Positions 1 to 8,735 are shown, numbered from the stretch's first letter. The stretch: 64,000 bases of DNA from Bacteroidales bacterium (GCA_035299085.1 DATGXG010000048.1:124001-188000); one strand, 5' to 3'. Program-made: numbers and translations. The notes: a model not told the origin generated them from the letters alone.

Positions 1-252
1 TTCAACCTCAAGACGGTAGTTCGAATACACGGAGTCGGTGAGGAGATGTCCCCCGGGTGTACCTAAGCTTACAAGCATCCCGTTTCTGACAATAAAAGGC
101 ACGGTTGTATCCGGATTGCTATCCAGTGCAGGTACGTCTATGTGCCAACCGGAAAGGTCTTTACCGTTAAAGAGATTTTTGCCTGTGTCAGTATTTTTGC
201 AGGAAAGGAATAGTGGTAATACGATCAGCAATAGAAACCAAAATGCTTTCAT
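1..252 (-). CDS. DUF1080 lipoprotein, 3-keto-glycoside hydrolase family (partial, runs off window)
   Basis: Only the first 84 codons are present; the rest lies beyond the left edge. The start at 252 gives a hydrophobic leader ending in a lipobox (LSCK), so a lipoprotein is predicted. The following NLFNGKDLSGWH is the usual opening of DUF1080 (concanavalin-like jelly roll), and VRNGMLVSLGTPGGHLLT continues the domain. Members of this family hydrolyse 3-keto-glycosides in Bacteroidota. Related genes recur at 4971, 36026 and 39590. The call is firm for the family; the substrate is unknown. Confidence 0.85.
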   Translation of the reverse strand, partial: MKAFWFLLLIVLPLFLSCKNTDTGKNLFNGKDLSGWHIDVPALDSNPDTTVPFIVRNGMLVSLGTPGGHLLTDSVYSNYRLEVE

Positions 253-296
253 GTTATGATTGTTTGACTGTGAAGTTAACAAAAGGAATTGGCAGG

Positions 297-740
297 TCAA
301 AGGGGTTCAGCGAACCCGATGAGAATTCCTTCAGGTCCCCGGATGTAGCAGAGCCTGTAAGTATTCTCGTATTGAACTACCTCACCCACCAACTCTGCAC
401 CATGTTTCCGGAGACGGCTCAACACATCATCAATGTCGGACACCGCGAACATAACCCGGAGATAGCCCAGCGCATTAACAGGAGCATTCCTGTGGTCGCC
501 GATAACAGGAGGATTGATAAAACGGGAGAGTTCAAGCCGGCTGTGCCCGTCAGGTGTGACCATCATGGCAATCTCGACGCACTGTTGTTTGATTCCGGTG
601 ACCTTCCCGGCCCATTCTCCTTCAATAACCATGCGTCCTTCGAGTAACATACCCAGTTCGGTAAAAAAGGACACAGCTTTATCGAGGGATTCAACCACGA
701 TGCCTGTATTGTCCATTCGAAGGAGTTTACTTTCTGTCAC
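297..740 (-). CDS. VOC (glyoxalase/bleomycin-resistance fold) protein
   Basis: A 147-residue single-domain protein with the vicinal-oxygen-chelate pattern: an N-terminal strand plus helix (TGIVVESLDKAVSFFTELG), a middle strand rich in predicted metal-side residues (VEIAMMVTPDG, LELSRF), and a second beta-alpha unit ending in the diagnostic YIRGPEGILIGFAEPL. Family members are glyoxalases, dioxygenases or antibiotic-binding proteins; no specific substrate can be read from the sequence. It sits 44 nt downstream of the start of the divergently placed DUF1080 gene, on the same strand. Cytoplasmic, no signal peptide. Confidence 0.85.
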   Translation of the reverse strand: MTESKLLRMDNTGIVVESLDKAVSFFTELGMLLEGRMVIEGEWAGKVTGIKQQCVEIAMMVTPDGHSRLELSRFINPPVIGDHRNAPVNALGYLRVMFAVSDIDDVLSRLRKHGAELVGEVVQYENTYRLCYIRGPEGILIGFAEPL

Positions 741-804
741 TATCTTATCTTTTATGAAAGATAAAACATCAATGACATCAAAAAGGTTGTTTATACCTGC
801 TTTT

Positions 805-891
805 CTAGTCCCGTTGCTTAACAGTTATAGGTTGAAACTTACTATCCTGAGAGCCAACTGAAAGTTCGCCGATGATTGCCCTGATTTGCAG
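805..891 (-). pseudogene. 3'-end remnant of a GH29/F5-8-type-C gene
   Basis: Twenty-eight codons in one frame followed by TAG read RAIIGELSVGSQDSK, matching the end of the intact fucosidase at 3423-4913 (VAIIGELTVGSSDSK). The match is also visible in the DNA: the block around 845-880 differs from the block around 3481-3516 at only a few positions. No upstream part of the gene remains; the DUF6379 gene abuts it at 904. I infer a deleted or replaced paralogue whose last codons survive. Confidence 0.6.
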
Positions 892-903
892 CGAGTAGTT
901 CAT

Positions 904-1311
904 TCACCTCACCAGGGTCATTGTGCGTTTATAGGGTTTTTCTCCAAAGCCGAGATCTGCCCTTGGAGGTAAATAAGAAGTACTAAAGATGATCTGTACC
1001 TCCACATCATGTATTCCCAGTTGCAAACCTCCCGGTTTTTTCACCTGCAGGATGGCTGTATTCAGACTGCTCCATTGCACATCGGGATAATCCGCGAAAC
1101 TATCCTGGGCATATTGTTTTCCGTCAATCAGCCATGTAATCTGATCGCCTTCAAATTTTTCACCGTCAACGATAACCGTTGTAGGCCTGAGTTGGGGAAG
1201 CCACACACCCCTATAGTAGGTTAACCTTATAGGTACCTGGAAACCGCTGATGGTATTGCTCTCTTTTATATTGCGGAATCCCCTGGCTTGTATATTCGGA
1301 TATTCTAACAT
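904..1311 (-). CDS. DUF6379-type beta subunit of C-glycoside deglycosidase
   Basis: A 135-residue all-beta protein. The segments RLTYYRGVWLPQLRPTTV, GDQITWLIDG and LQLGIHDVEVQI match the small beta subunit (DUF6379, DgpB-like) that pairs with a TIM-barrel alpha subunit to cleave the carbon-carbon bond of 3-oxo-C-glycosides. The alpha-like gene lies 37 nt upstream on the same strand, the expected operon order. No signal peptide, whereas the partner has a Tat-like leader, so co-localisation is unclear. The alpha gene carries a nonsense codon, so this subunit may be orphaned. The beta-subunit assignment rests on pattern and neighbour. Confidence 0.75.
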   Translation of the reverse strand: MLEYPNIQARGFRNIKESNTISGFQVPIRLTYYRGVWLPQLRPTTVIVDGEKFEGDQITWLIDGKQYAQDSFADYPDVQWSSLNTAILQVKKPGGLQLGIHDVEVQIIFSTSYLPPRADLGFGEKPYKRTMTLVR

Positions 1312-1348
1312 TTCTTTTAATTTTTAAGTTAAATTCTGAATTTTGAAC

Positions 1349-2353
1349 CTATACCTCACCCAGCAGCCGCTTCATCATGACATGCTGCCTGCGTACCTGG
1401 TCAGAAGCATGATCAGGGATACTGCCTGTTCCCCCTTCATAGTCCTCAAACTCACTTAGAAGATACCCTTCCCATTTTTGGTCAACCAGAATTTTAATGA
1501 TTTCGTCATAAGGAATATTTTCTTCAGTCAGGTCGTCCTTCATATGACTGAATTTGGCGTGGCAGCAATAGGTGTATTTAAGATACGGTATCATTTCTTC
1601 AGGTGTGCTTGGAGTGAACTTCATACCTGGAATTGCCATCGGTTTTTTATTAAACACACTGAAATCAATATTAATACCGAAATTCCTGGTACCTGTTTTC
1701 TCAATGAAGTTAATATAATCATCTACCATTTTAGATTTCAGGGCAGTCGGTACATGTATTTCGGGACACATTCTGAAATCATATTCCTCAGCAACGGGTA
1801 ATGCCATTTTAATGAACTCCTGCCAATTTTCAACCGGTTAAAGGGTTTCATCAATCACTCCCAGTTTGGTACGGCCAACTTTGAATCCCAGGCGGTGAGC
1901 CAATTTTATGTCACGAACAAGCATATCAAACGATTCCTGGGTAGAGAGCAGTCGGCCGGGTTGACGGCGGGAGTCTACCCAGTGACCGTATTCAGCAGGC
2001 ACAATGCTGTACTTGTTCAGCATGGTGAACCACCACTCCACCCACTCGTCGGTTGGATGCGGATAATTGGGAATATGACCATTGGCAAGGATTTCAACAC
2101 CCTCAGCTTCCATATCATTCATATCAATGAAGCAATCCTCCATGGTCATGCTTACGCCATACATTCCTGTATAGCTGTAGATGGAAACTCCACGTTTGGG
2201 TTTTCCGTTGAATTCTGCCTTTGGAGCCGAATATCGGGTAGCAGGGGATTTACTTTCACGTTCTGCCGCAAACAAGCCTGAGGATGGTATTGCCGAAATA
2301 GCAGCAGCACCTGCAGCAGTTTTCAGGAAATCTTTTCTGTTTATTTTCATCAT
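1349..2353 (-). pseudogene. C-glycoside deglycosidase alpha subunit (sugar-phosphate isomerase/epimerase fold), split by an in-frame TAA
   Basis: From the ATG at 2353 the frame encodes 171 residues, meets TAA at 1840-1838, then continues in the same frame through PVENWQEFIK into a further 153 codons ending at 1349. The whole would be about 334 residues, the normal length for this family. The N-terminus ([15 protein letters not shown]) is a Tat-like leader with RK instead of RR. The expected metal ligands fall after the stop: Glu in PEIHVP, Asp in GINIDFS, His in YCCHAKF and Glu in LLSEFEDYEG. The upstream product alone would lack the active site. Nonsense mutation, readthrough or a base-call error are all possible; there is no frameshift. 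Confidence 0.75.
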
Positions 2354-2550
2354 ACCTTTTATTAATGTTTGAGGACACAGGATGAATGGTGAAACAAATG
2401 GTATGGGTAATGCAGCATTGTTTCTAAGTATCTCAAATTTAAAATAAGTGACGAAGAAGAAATTATCAAATAGGCACAATTATTTATCAAAACAGGCAAA
2501 ACAATCATATCAATCTTTATTAATTTGGCATTATCCGAAAAAAGGAAATA

Positions 2551-3471
2551 ATGATTCCGACTTACGATCCGTTGATGCTTGAGTCAAATTTGTTTCGTAC
2601 ATGGGGCGAAGTGGTAAAACCTTACATCCACCATTTCTCAAAAGTATTTCATATAAACAGGATCGAAGATTTTATCAGGAATGTTCCCGCCGGGGTCGAC
2701 AATACACCTTACAGGCTGACGGTTTGCCAGTTCGTTTTTTTAACTGCTGGAAAATGTACGACAAGTAAGGGCCTTTCAAAGTTTGAATTTGAAAGAAATA
2801 CCTTTTTCATTGTTCCTGCCTATGAGATCAAAAGTCATGATAATATGAGTTCGGATGCCTGCGGTTATTTCTGTTATTTTAACCCGGAATTGGTATTGTT
2901 ACATTCAGGAATAAGCGATTCTTTGACTGAAATTCCTTTCTTAACCATTAATGGAAATCCGGAAATTCACGTAAGCACCCAGGCAAAGGATAGTATAGAA
3001 ACGATCCTGAACAGGTTGGAAATGGAGTACGCAAAAGGGAAAGATTGCCGGCAAGAGGTGTTGCAGGCGTATCTCAGGGCCTTGTTCGTAGAATTAAGAC
3101 CGTTTGCAGCGACCGGACACATGAATAAGGGAAATGATAATTATCGTTTAACCGAGCAGTTTTGCCGTGATTTGAGCCTGCACATATACGAATATCATCA
3201 TATTGATGATTATGCAGCTAAATTAAAAATATCAACAAACCGTCTGAATAAAATTACGAAGGAGGTCACGGGAAAAAGTGCTGTTGATCTGCTACATGAT
3301 ATGATCCTGCTTGAGGCCAAAGTACTTTTGAGGCAAACTTCTCTGAGCATTTCCGAAATCACATACAAACTGGGGCAAAAACACGTAAGCAATTTTACGC
3401 GGTTTTTCAGGCATAAAACCGGTTATGCCCCGGGGGAATATCGGAATGAAGGGGCTGACGACTGGAGGTGA
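2551..3471 (+). CDS. AraC family transcriptional regulator
   Basis: A 306-residue protein with an N-terminal cupin-like sensing region (about 40-140) and a C-terminal pair of helix-turn-helix motifs (about 215-300). The second HTH and tail (ISEITYKLGQKHVSNFTRFF, then GYAPGEYR) follow the AraC signature. It is transcribed divergently from the C-deglycosidase genes across a 197-bp spacer, so it is the probable local regulator of one or both flanking glycoside genes. A purine-rich AGGAAAT precedes the ATG. Its last 49 nt overlap the 3' end of the convergent fucosidase gene. Confidence 0.92.
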   Translation: MIPTYDPLMLESNLFRTWGEVVKPYIHHFSKVFHINRIEDFIRNVPAGVDNTPYRLTVCQFVFLTAGKCTTSKGLSKFEFERNTFFIVPAYEIKSHDNMSSDACGYFCYFNPELVLLHSGISDSLTEIPFLTINGNPEIHVSTQAKDSIETILNRLEMEYAKGKDCRQEVLQAYLRALFVELRPFAATGHMNKGNDNYRLTEQFCRDLSLHIYEYHHIDDYAAKLKISTNRLNKITKEVTGKSAVDLLHDMILLEAKVLLRQTSLSISEITYKLGQKHVSNFTRFFRHKTGYAPGEYRNEGADDWR

Positions 3472-4913
3472 TGCTTACTATCCGAAGAACCAACTGTAAG
3501 TTCGCCGATGATTGCCACATTCCCGATTGCCTCAACAGCCTCAAGTCTGATATACCTGGCAGTCTGAGGTGTAAATTGCGCATGCTTTACCGATTGGTCA
3601 GGGGACCAGTTGCCGCTTGAAACGAATGAAAAATCTTTTCCATTGCTGCTCACCGATATCCTGTAAGAGGTTATGTTGCCGGTTGTATTGCCGGGTTCCC
3701 GACGGGGTAGATACAACAGCAAATCTATATGGCTGTATATTTTACCGAGGTCAAGAGTTATCGACTGGGGCATGACGGCATCAGAAACCCAGAGAGTCTG
3801 GTACCGCGGGCCCTGTGCTCCGTCGTTTAATCCATCAATAGCTAATAATGCGTTGCCGCTGGTTGCTGAGGATGAAACAGGTGTAATTGGATGGTTTACA
3901 ACAGGAGGCTGTGCGGGCAGCGGAGGTCGCGACAAATCGGGTTTCCATGCCTTTCCGATTTCGGCAAGCCTGTCAACAATGGCCTTATCAAAAACACCGT
4001 TTCGATTGGGCGGGCAGTTTAATATAAAGTTTGTATACAGCGGTTCCAGCCGGTTAAGGTGAGCAAGGATGTCGTCCAGGCTTTTCAGTTTCATAATATC
4101 AGTTGAAGATGCATCCCAGAACCAGTCGTTTGAAATGGTTTGTCCCTGGCTGGCCGCAAGGGTATTGCCATCGGGAGCGACAATTTTAATGGGCTCCTCG
4201 AAATATATGATATCCACATCCCATGGGATGCCTCCGTTATGGTCAATGACCAGGCAGTTTGGCTGAAGTTTTTTTATAAGTCCACGGATTTCCTGGTAAG
4301 GGATCTGTTTATGGCCCATTTTCCACATATAGCCATCCATCACAAAAATGGGGATTTCACCGTATTTTCCGCCAAGGAGCTCGGTAATCTGTCCCAATAT
4401 ATAAGGCTTAACTTTTGGCCAGTCGATGCTGTCGGATTTATCATAAGGACCGCCGATGCCATTGGCAACGTCCCAGATAGAAAAGTACAAACCCGGGAGA
4501 ATTCCTTCAGAGCGGAAGGCATCAACATATTCGCGAACCACATCACGATCGGGGACTGAGCTCTGAGCTATGGTATATGGTTCTTTTCCGTTAGGTGGTG
4601 TTTGTTTGGATGGCCATAAAGCAAATCCGTCATGATGTTTCGTGGTCAGCAGGGCAAATTTGATGCCTGCGGATTTGGCAGACCTTGCCCATTGCCTGCA
4701 GTCAAGGTCAACCGGGTTGAAAATCTTTGGATCCACGCGGTCATTGCCCCAGCCAGGGTGATAGGTATTGATATTGAAGTGGATGAACATGCCGAACCGC
4801 ATATCCACAAATTCGCTCTGAAGCTGCTGAAGCGGTTTGGTTTGGGCATCCGCAGGCCTGTAAAAGAATGCCACAACAAAAATTAAAACAATAGGAGCTA
4901 GTAGTTTTTTCAT
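3423..4913 (-). CDS. GH29 alpha-L-fucosidase with C-terminal F5/8-type-C (CBM32-like) domain
   Basis: A 496-residue secreted enzyme: signal peptide (about 1-23), a GH29 TIM barrel (about 28-335) and a galactose-binding-like domain (about 345-475). GH29 features include RFGMFIHFN, the KHHDGFALWPS motif with His93-His94, and a predicted nucleophile Asp193 in FVMDGY. It probably releases terminal fucose in the periplasm or outside the cell. The final 16 codons (SSDSKHHLQ onward) overlap the AraC gene tail to tail and look like run-on past the domain end. A scrap of a related gene lies at 805-891. A truncated DUF1080 gene is 57 nt upstream on the same strand. Confidence 0.92.
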   Translation of the reverse strand: MKKLLAPIVLIFVVAFFYRPADAQTKPLQQLQSEFVDMRFGMFIHFNINTYHPGWGNDRVDPKIFNPVDLDCRQWARSAKSAGIKFALLTTKHHDGFALWPSKQTPPNGKEPYTIAQSSVPDRDVVREYVDAFRSEGILPGLYFSIWDVANGIGGPYDKSDSIDWPKVKPYILGQITELLGGKYGEIPIFVMDGYMWKMGHKQIPYQEIRGLIKKLQPNCLVIDHNGGIPWDVDIIYFEEPIKIVAPDGNTLAASQGQTISNDWFWDASSTDIMKLKSLDDILAHLNRLEPLYTNFILNCPPNRNGVFDKAIVDRLAEIGKAWKPDLSRPPLPAQPPVVNHPITPVSSSATSGNALLAIDGLNDGAQGPRYQTLWVSDAVMPQSITLDLGKIYSHIDLLLYLPRREPGNTTGNITSYRISVSSNGKDFSFVSSGNWSPDQSVKHAQFTPQTARYIRLEAVEAIGNVAIIGELTVGSSDSKHHLQSSAPSFRYSPGA

Positions 4914-4970
4914 CTGAAATTTGCTGTTTTATTAACTTCTTTAGTCGTTGTTCCTTGTTCAGTGTACTCC

Positions 4971-5339
4971 TTACTCACTTAACTCATGAATTGGCGTTAA
5001 GAAGATTTTTCTGAACTCCACTTCGGAACCTTCAGCCTGGATGGCTATATGGCCCCTGTCTGCCGTGCAGTTGTAGCCATAATTCACAAGATCCCCGTTA
5101 ACCCATACCTTGATCTCCTTTCCGACACATTCGATCACCATCGTGTTCCATTCTCCCAAAGGCTTTTCAGAGTTGTCTGTAAGATTCTTTATATTGCGGA
5201 GCTTATCCTCGGTACCGCCCCAGTTCTCTTTGGGACCACGGCGTGCTTCCATATTAGGTGTAGTAATATCTTCGATGATGCACCAGAAATCACCGGCATT
5301 CTGGTGTTCCATCTGGACTTCAATGGAAACAGGGAACAT
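4971..5339 (-). pseudogene. DUF1080 gene lacking its 5' part
   Basis: The 122 residues from MFPVSIEVQMEHQNAGDFWC to FRKIFLTP cover the C-terminal two thirds of a DUF1080 jelly roll. The domain's usual opening (LFNGKDL...W) and any signal peptide are missing. In-frame reading upstream of the ATG gives only about a dozen codons (ending TPRALYK) before a TGA at 5381-5379. It is therefore probably a decayed gene that once preceded the fucosidase in an operon. A short functional protein cannot be excluded. Confidence 0.65.
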
Positions 5340-5548
5340 TTTATATAAGGCTCTTGGTGTGGATGCATGTACAAGAATTCAGACAGTGTTACATTTAATT
5401 TGGCTTAATAGGCTATAATATAAGTGAAGATATCCATTCCTGCTGTTAAAAACACGGTTAATTACATGAAGTTTGGAACAGCAGATAACTTTACAATTAA
5501 TGAAGTGTTTTATCCGCTATGGAACCTGTTCAGCAAAAATGAAGTTTT

Positions 5549-5935
5549 ATGAATACAACGAAAATATGGGCAAACCTGGGTGTAGAGGATTTGGATCGCA
5601 CAACTGATTTCTATACAAAAATTGGATTTATACCTAACGGAAGGTCCGAGGAATTAACAAGCTTCCGGGTTGGAGAAGAAGAATTTGTTATCCATTTCTT
5701 TTTGAAAAATATTCTTAAACATGGGATCGGGGGTGAAATTGCCGATCTTAAAAATGGGAATGAAGTGATTTTTTCTCTTTCAGCGGATACTAAAGAAGAA
5801 GTTAATAACTGGGAATCCGAAGTCAGGAAGGCAGGTGGAAACCTGATATCCACTGCAGCAGAATTCGGCGAGGGTTATTATGGTTTTGTTTTCGCCGATC
5901 CTGATGGACACAGGTTTAATATTTTTTATATGTGA
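5549..5935 (+). CDS. VOC family protein (glyoxalase-like)
   Basis: A 128-residue single-domain VOC protein. It starts with KIWANLGVEDLDRTTDFYTK and ends with the diagnostic strand FVFADPDGHRFNIFYM. The sequence FYTKIGFIPNG, a hydrophobic centre and the DPDGH turn resemble the PhnB/glyoxalase-like subgroup rather than true GloA. No signal peptide. It is monocistronic, bordered by a 209-bp spacer upstream and the beta-propeller gene 128 bp downstream. Substrate unknown. Confidence 0.85.
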   Translation: MNTTKIWANLGVEDLDRTTDFYTKIGFIPNGRSEELTSFRVGEEEFVIHFFLKNILKHGIGGEIADLKNGNEVIFSLSADTKEEVNNWESEVRKAGGNLISTAAEFGEGYYGFVFADPDGHRFNIFYM

Positions 5936-6063
5936 TGAAGGAACGCTCCTGACCGTTATGGTTAGTTCTATGGATTTTTGTTAACTTTAATTGCCATTCT
6001 TCAGAAAATCAGTTTGGAATAATAAACTACTATGTCGTATTATAAAATCTGTACGTTTCGGTT

Positions 6064-7356
6064 ATGAAACCACCCTTGAAAAAGATTTACGGGATGATTT
6101 TTTTATTGACTTTGATTCAAAGTCTCTATGCGCAAAAATTCACCAATTATACGGTAGCTTCCACTTCAGGCCAGCTGTCAAACAACTATATATTAGAAAT
6201 TGAAACGGACAGAAAAGGGAACATATGGTTTGGTACCGGGGAAGGAGTTACAAAATTCGATGGAACAAACTGGATAACCTATAATGTGGATTCAGGGCTG
6301 ATTGCAAAAAATGTGCAAGCTATTAAGGAGGATATTCATGGTAATATATGGGTTGGGACAGCCGACCTGGAAAATGAAACAGGTGGAGTCTCCAGGTTTA
6401 ATGGCCATCAGTGGATCAGTTATGATACGGATAGTTTGGTCAGTTATTATGTCGATGTCATTCAAAGTGACTCAGCGGGTAATCTATACTTTGGTTCAAG
6501 CGCCGTCTTTTATGATATGATTTTTGAGCTTCCGGAAGGTGGTATCACAAAATTTGACGGGAATAGCTGGACAACGATTCTGAAAAAAGAGAATTTCCTC
6601 TTCAGGGGCCTTGATATTAGTCGGGAAGGCAGTATCTGGATTGGCAGCAGCCTGGTCCGGGATGTATTTGCTGATACTATTCCGCCACCTTCCATCAGTG
6701 TAATTAGTATTAACCGGAATGATACAAATGAATTTACGCCGGCAGACGGATTACAGCGTGAAATAATCAATTCTCTGCTGATTGATAAATCGGGCAGCAT
6801 TTGGATAGCAACGGACAAAGGTGTGTCGGTATTTGATGGAATTAACTGGACTACATATACCGATGAAGATGGCCTTGCCAATAATTTTGTATTGGATATA
6901 GCCATCGATAGTGCAGGAAACAAGTGGTTTGGCACGTTTGACGGTGTCTCGGAGTTCGACGGCACCAGCTGGACGAATTACACTATGCAGGATGGCCTGG
7001 CAGGCAATTTGGTTATGTCAATCGCAGTGGATTTAAAAGGAAACAAGTGGTTTGGAACCGGGGATGGTATTTCGGAAATGAAGGCAGACATAGTTTCATC
7101 CGCAACAGGTAAAACAGAAACGGATTCTGTTTTTTTATACCCAAATCCTGTTACCGACAACCTTACTATTTTGATACCCGGCATAAGCAAAGAAGCATCC
7201 CTGTCTATTTTCGGCCTGAACGGCATTGAAATCTACTCATCAAAGATTTTTACAACTTATATCAACATCAGCACAAGTCAATTTCCTTCAGGATTCTACT
7301 TAATCCGGGTGGTAACAGATAATGGAGTTATCACCAGGCAGTTTTTAAAGAAGTGA
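6064..7356 (+). CDS. Secreted two-component-regulator-propeller protein with T9SS sorting domain
   Basis: A 430-residue protein with a signal peptide (about 1-23), seven Reg_prop-type blade motifs between about residues 30 and 345 (for example GNIWFGTGEGVTKFDG and GSIWIATDKGVSVFDG), and a C-terminal type IX secretion sorting domain from about residue 355 (FLYPNPVTDNLTI). Propellers of this type usually form the sensor of hybrid two-component systems, but here there is no kinase or membrane segment, so it is a free-standing exported propeller attached to the cell surface. Ligand unknown. An alternative start 15 codons upstream is not needed. Confidence 0.88.
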   Translation: MKPPLKKIYGMIFLLTLIQSLYAQKFTNYTVASTSGQLSNNYILEIETDRKGNIWFGTGEGVTKFDGTNWITYNVDSGLIAKNVQAIKEDIHGNIWVGTADLENETGGVSRFNGHQWISYDTDSLVSYYVDVIQSDSAGNLYFGSSAVFYDMIFELPEGGITKFDGNSWTTILKKENFLFRGLDISREGSIWIGSSLVRDVFADTIPPPSISVISINRNDTNEFTPADGLQREIINSLLIDKSGSIWIATDKGVSVFDGINWTTYTDEDGLANNFVLDIAIDSAGNKWFGTFDGVSEFDGTSWTNYTMQDGLAGNLVMSIAVDLKGNKWFGTGDGISEMKADIVSSATGKTETDSVFLYPNPVTDNLTILIPGISKEASLSIFGLNGIEIYSSKIFTTYINISTSQFPSGFYLIRVVTDNGVITRQFLKK

Positions 7357-7441
7357 TACCTGGGGACAGAACAAAATGAAAATTATTATGTTAAAGCACC
7401 TGCGTTAGGTAAATGCATTATAAATTAAATGTATAACAGTT

Positions 7442-7621
7442 ATGAAAAAATTAAATTGCAGAGATGTAGGGTTTGACTGCCCTGGTGTTATCAGAGCTGA
7501 TTCAGTAGAAGAAGTATTATCACAGGCAGCTCAACATGCCCTGAAAGTTCATGGTGTCAAAGTGACAAAAGAAATGGTTGCACAAATCAAACCGCTTATC
7601 ACAGAAGAAGCAAAAGTGTAA
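7442..7621 (+). CDS. DUF1059 small protein
   Basis: A 59-residue ORF beginning MKKLNCRDVGFDCPGVIRA, the conserved start of DUF1059, followed by a helical segment (ADSVEEVLSQAAQHA) and HGVKVTKEMVAQIKPLI. Two cysteines (Cys6 and Cys13) are conserved in the family, whose function is unknown. It lies 85 nt downstream of the propeller gene on the same strand and is probably transcribed separately. Confidence 0.85.
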   Translation: MKKLNCRDVGFDCPGVIRADSVEEVLSQAAQHALKVHGVKVTKEMVAQIKPLITEEAKV

Positions 7622-7835
7622 AAACCACATTTTGTCCGGATTCTTTTGTTTGGGCCGCTCCGCCTTTTCAAGCGAGCACAAAATGTAGAACGGTCCAAAT
7701 AATTACCCGGTATTCATTCAGTAATTTCCGAAACTGCCATAGCAAATAATTCTAACGCAAATCTTCAGAGTTTTATTAATCTGGTATTGACAACCAGTTT
7801 ATCCTTGTTAAATTCAATCATCAGGGAATAAATCA

Positions 7836-7918
7836 TGCGAACATGATATGGAACTGAAACGAAGTTCGGACGAGGCTCTGCCTCGTTCGGACTATTTTTA
7901 CAGGCTCTTGCCTGTTAT
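7836..7918. repeat. Interspersed palindromic repeat, copy P1
   Basis: This copy contains the block GAAGTTCGGACGAGGC followed by TCTGCCTCGTTCGG, an inverted repeat, then CAGGCTCTTGCCTG, a second hairpin. A close copy lies at 8584-8664, and shorter relatives at 10273, 10427, 14895 and 35986. It is the only structure I see in the 440-bp gene-free stretch 7622-8061. Confidence 0.7.
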
Positions 7919-8095
7919 CCCGGATTTGTTCAGAGTCATTTCACATTTAGTGCAGTATACATTATAACTTGTCATTAGGTCAGCAAAAAAACCTTTAGAA
8001 ATGGCGACTAAACTCATCCATTTTTGTTAATTCAAATTAATAAATGATATTTAATTAGATCATGCTTATGAGAAAAAAATATTTGAGAAAAATTA

Positions 8096-8524
8096 GTGTG
8101 GTTCTTTATCTCAGTCATTTGCACATTACCGGCAAGCGTTTTATTTGCTCAAACGGCAAATTCTGAAGAGGAAAAGGCGATTAAGGATGTTCTGGGTCGA
8201 TTTTATGAGGGTTGGAATACTCATGATGTGGACAAGATGATCTCGGTTTATGCCGAAGACATAGACCATATTAATACACATGCTCAATGGCATAAGGGAA
8301 AGGCAGCTATTAAAGACGATCTCATTCAATTTCATTCAGGGCCGGGGAAAAATAGCTATAAAACCTACACCATTGAAAAAATAAGGTTTATCAAGCCTGA
8401 TGTTGCAGTAGTTCAAGTACGCTCAATAAGTTCTGTGGGCAATATAGGAACATACGTCATGAGTAAGGAAAAAGGTAAATGGCTGGTAGTGAGTTTCACA
8501 AACGTAGAATACCAACTTCAGTAG
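8096..8524 (+). CDS. SnoaL-like/DUF4440 secreted protein; start region disturbed
   Basis: Residues from about 22 onward form an NTF2-like (SnoaL/DUF4440, SgcJ/EcaC-like) domain: EEKAIKDVLGRFYEGWNTHD, VYAEDIDHINTHAQWHKGKA, and a closing strand GKWLVVSFTN. With the GTG at 8096 the leader is WFFISVICTLPASVLFAQ, lacking the positive N-region. Immediately upstream in another frame, from the ATG at 8068, lies MRKKYLRKISVV, a perfect n-region. A one-base shift near 8096-8100 would join them into a normal signal peptide. Either a GTG start is used or there is a frameshift. Function unknown; probably periplasmic. Confidence 0.7.
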   Translation: MWFFISVICTLPASVLFAQTANSEEEKAIKDVLGRFYEGWNTHDVDKMISVYAEDIDHINTHAQWHKGKAAIKDDLIQFHSGPGKNSYKTYTIEKIRFIKPDVAVVQVRSISSVGNIGTYVMSKEKGKWLVVSFTNVEYQLQ

Positions 8525-8583
8525 GTGATTTGAAAAGGTGAAAATTGATTACTTGCTTCGCTTCGGGACGAGCGCCCTATTTT

Positions 8584-8664
8584 CATTCGAGCATGATATG
8601 GGTTGTAACGAAGTTCGGACGAGGCTCTGCCTCGTTCGGCCTATTCTTACAGGCTCCGCCTGTT
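8584..8664. repeat. Interspersed palindromic repeat, copy P2
   Basis: Near-identical to P1, including the upstream GCATGATATGG and the paired hairpins GAGGCTCTGCCTC and CAGGCTCCGCCTG. It lies between the SnoaL-like gene and the tRNA promoter, about 750 bp from P1 in the same orientation. Confidence 0.7.
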
Positions 8665-8727
8665 GACGGTTATTATTAGATTCAATCCATACTTTTCAAC
8701 TTTTTTTTCATTCTTAATCAAAAATTA

Positions 8728-8735
8728 TATCTTTG
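8728..8735 (+). promoter_or_regulatory. Bacteroidota -7 box for the tRNA gene
   Basis: TATCTTTG matches the Bacteroidota -7 consensus TAnnTTTG exactly, and a T-rich stretch about 20 nt upstream (8700-8708) could serve as the -33 element. The tRNA begins 71 nt downstream of the box, leaving a short 5' leader. Confidence 0.55.

Noticed and set aside
1838..2479. Longer start for the deglycosidase alpha gene (leader beginning MCLFDNFF)
   Set aside because: The extension does not belong to the family; the Tat-like leader starts at 2353, preceded by AAAAGGT.
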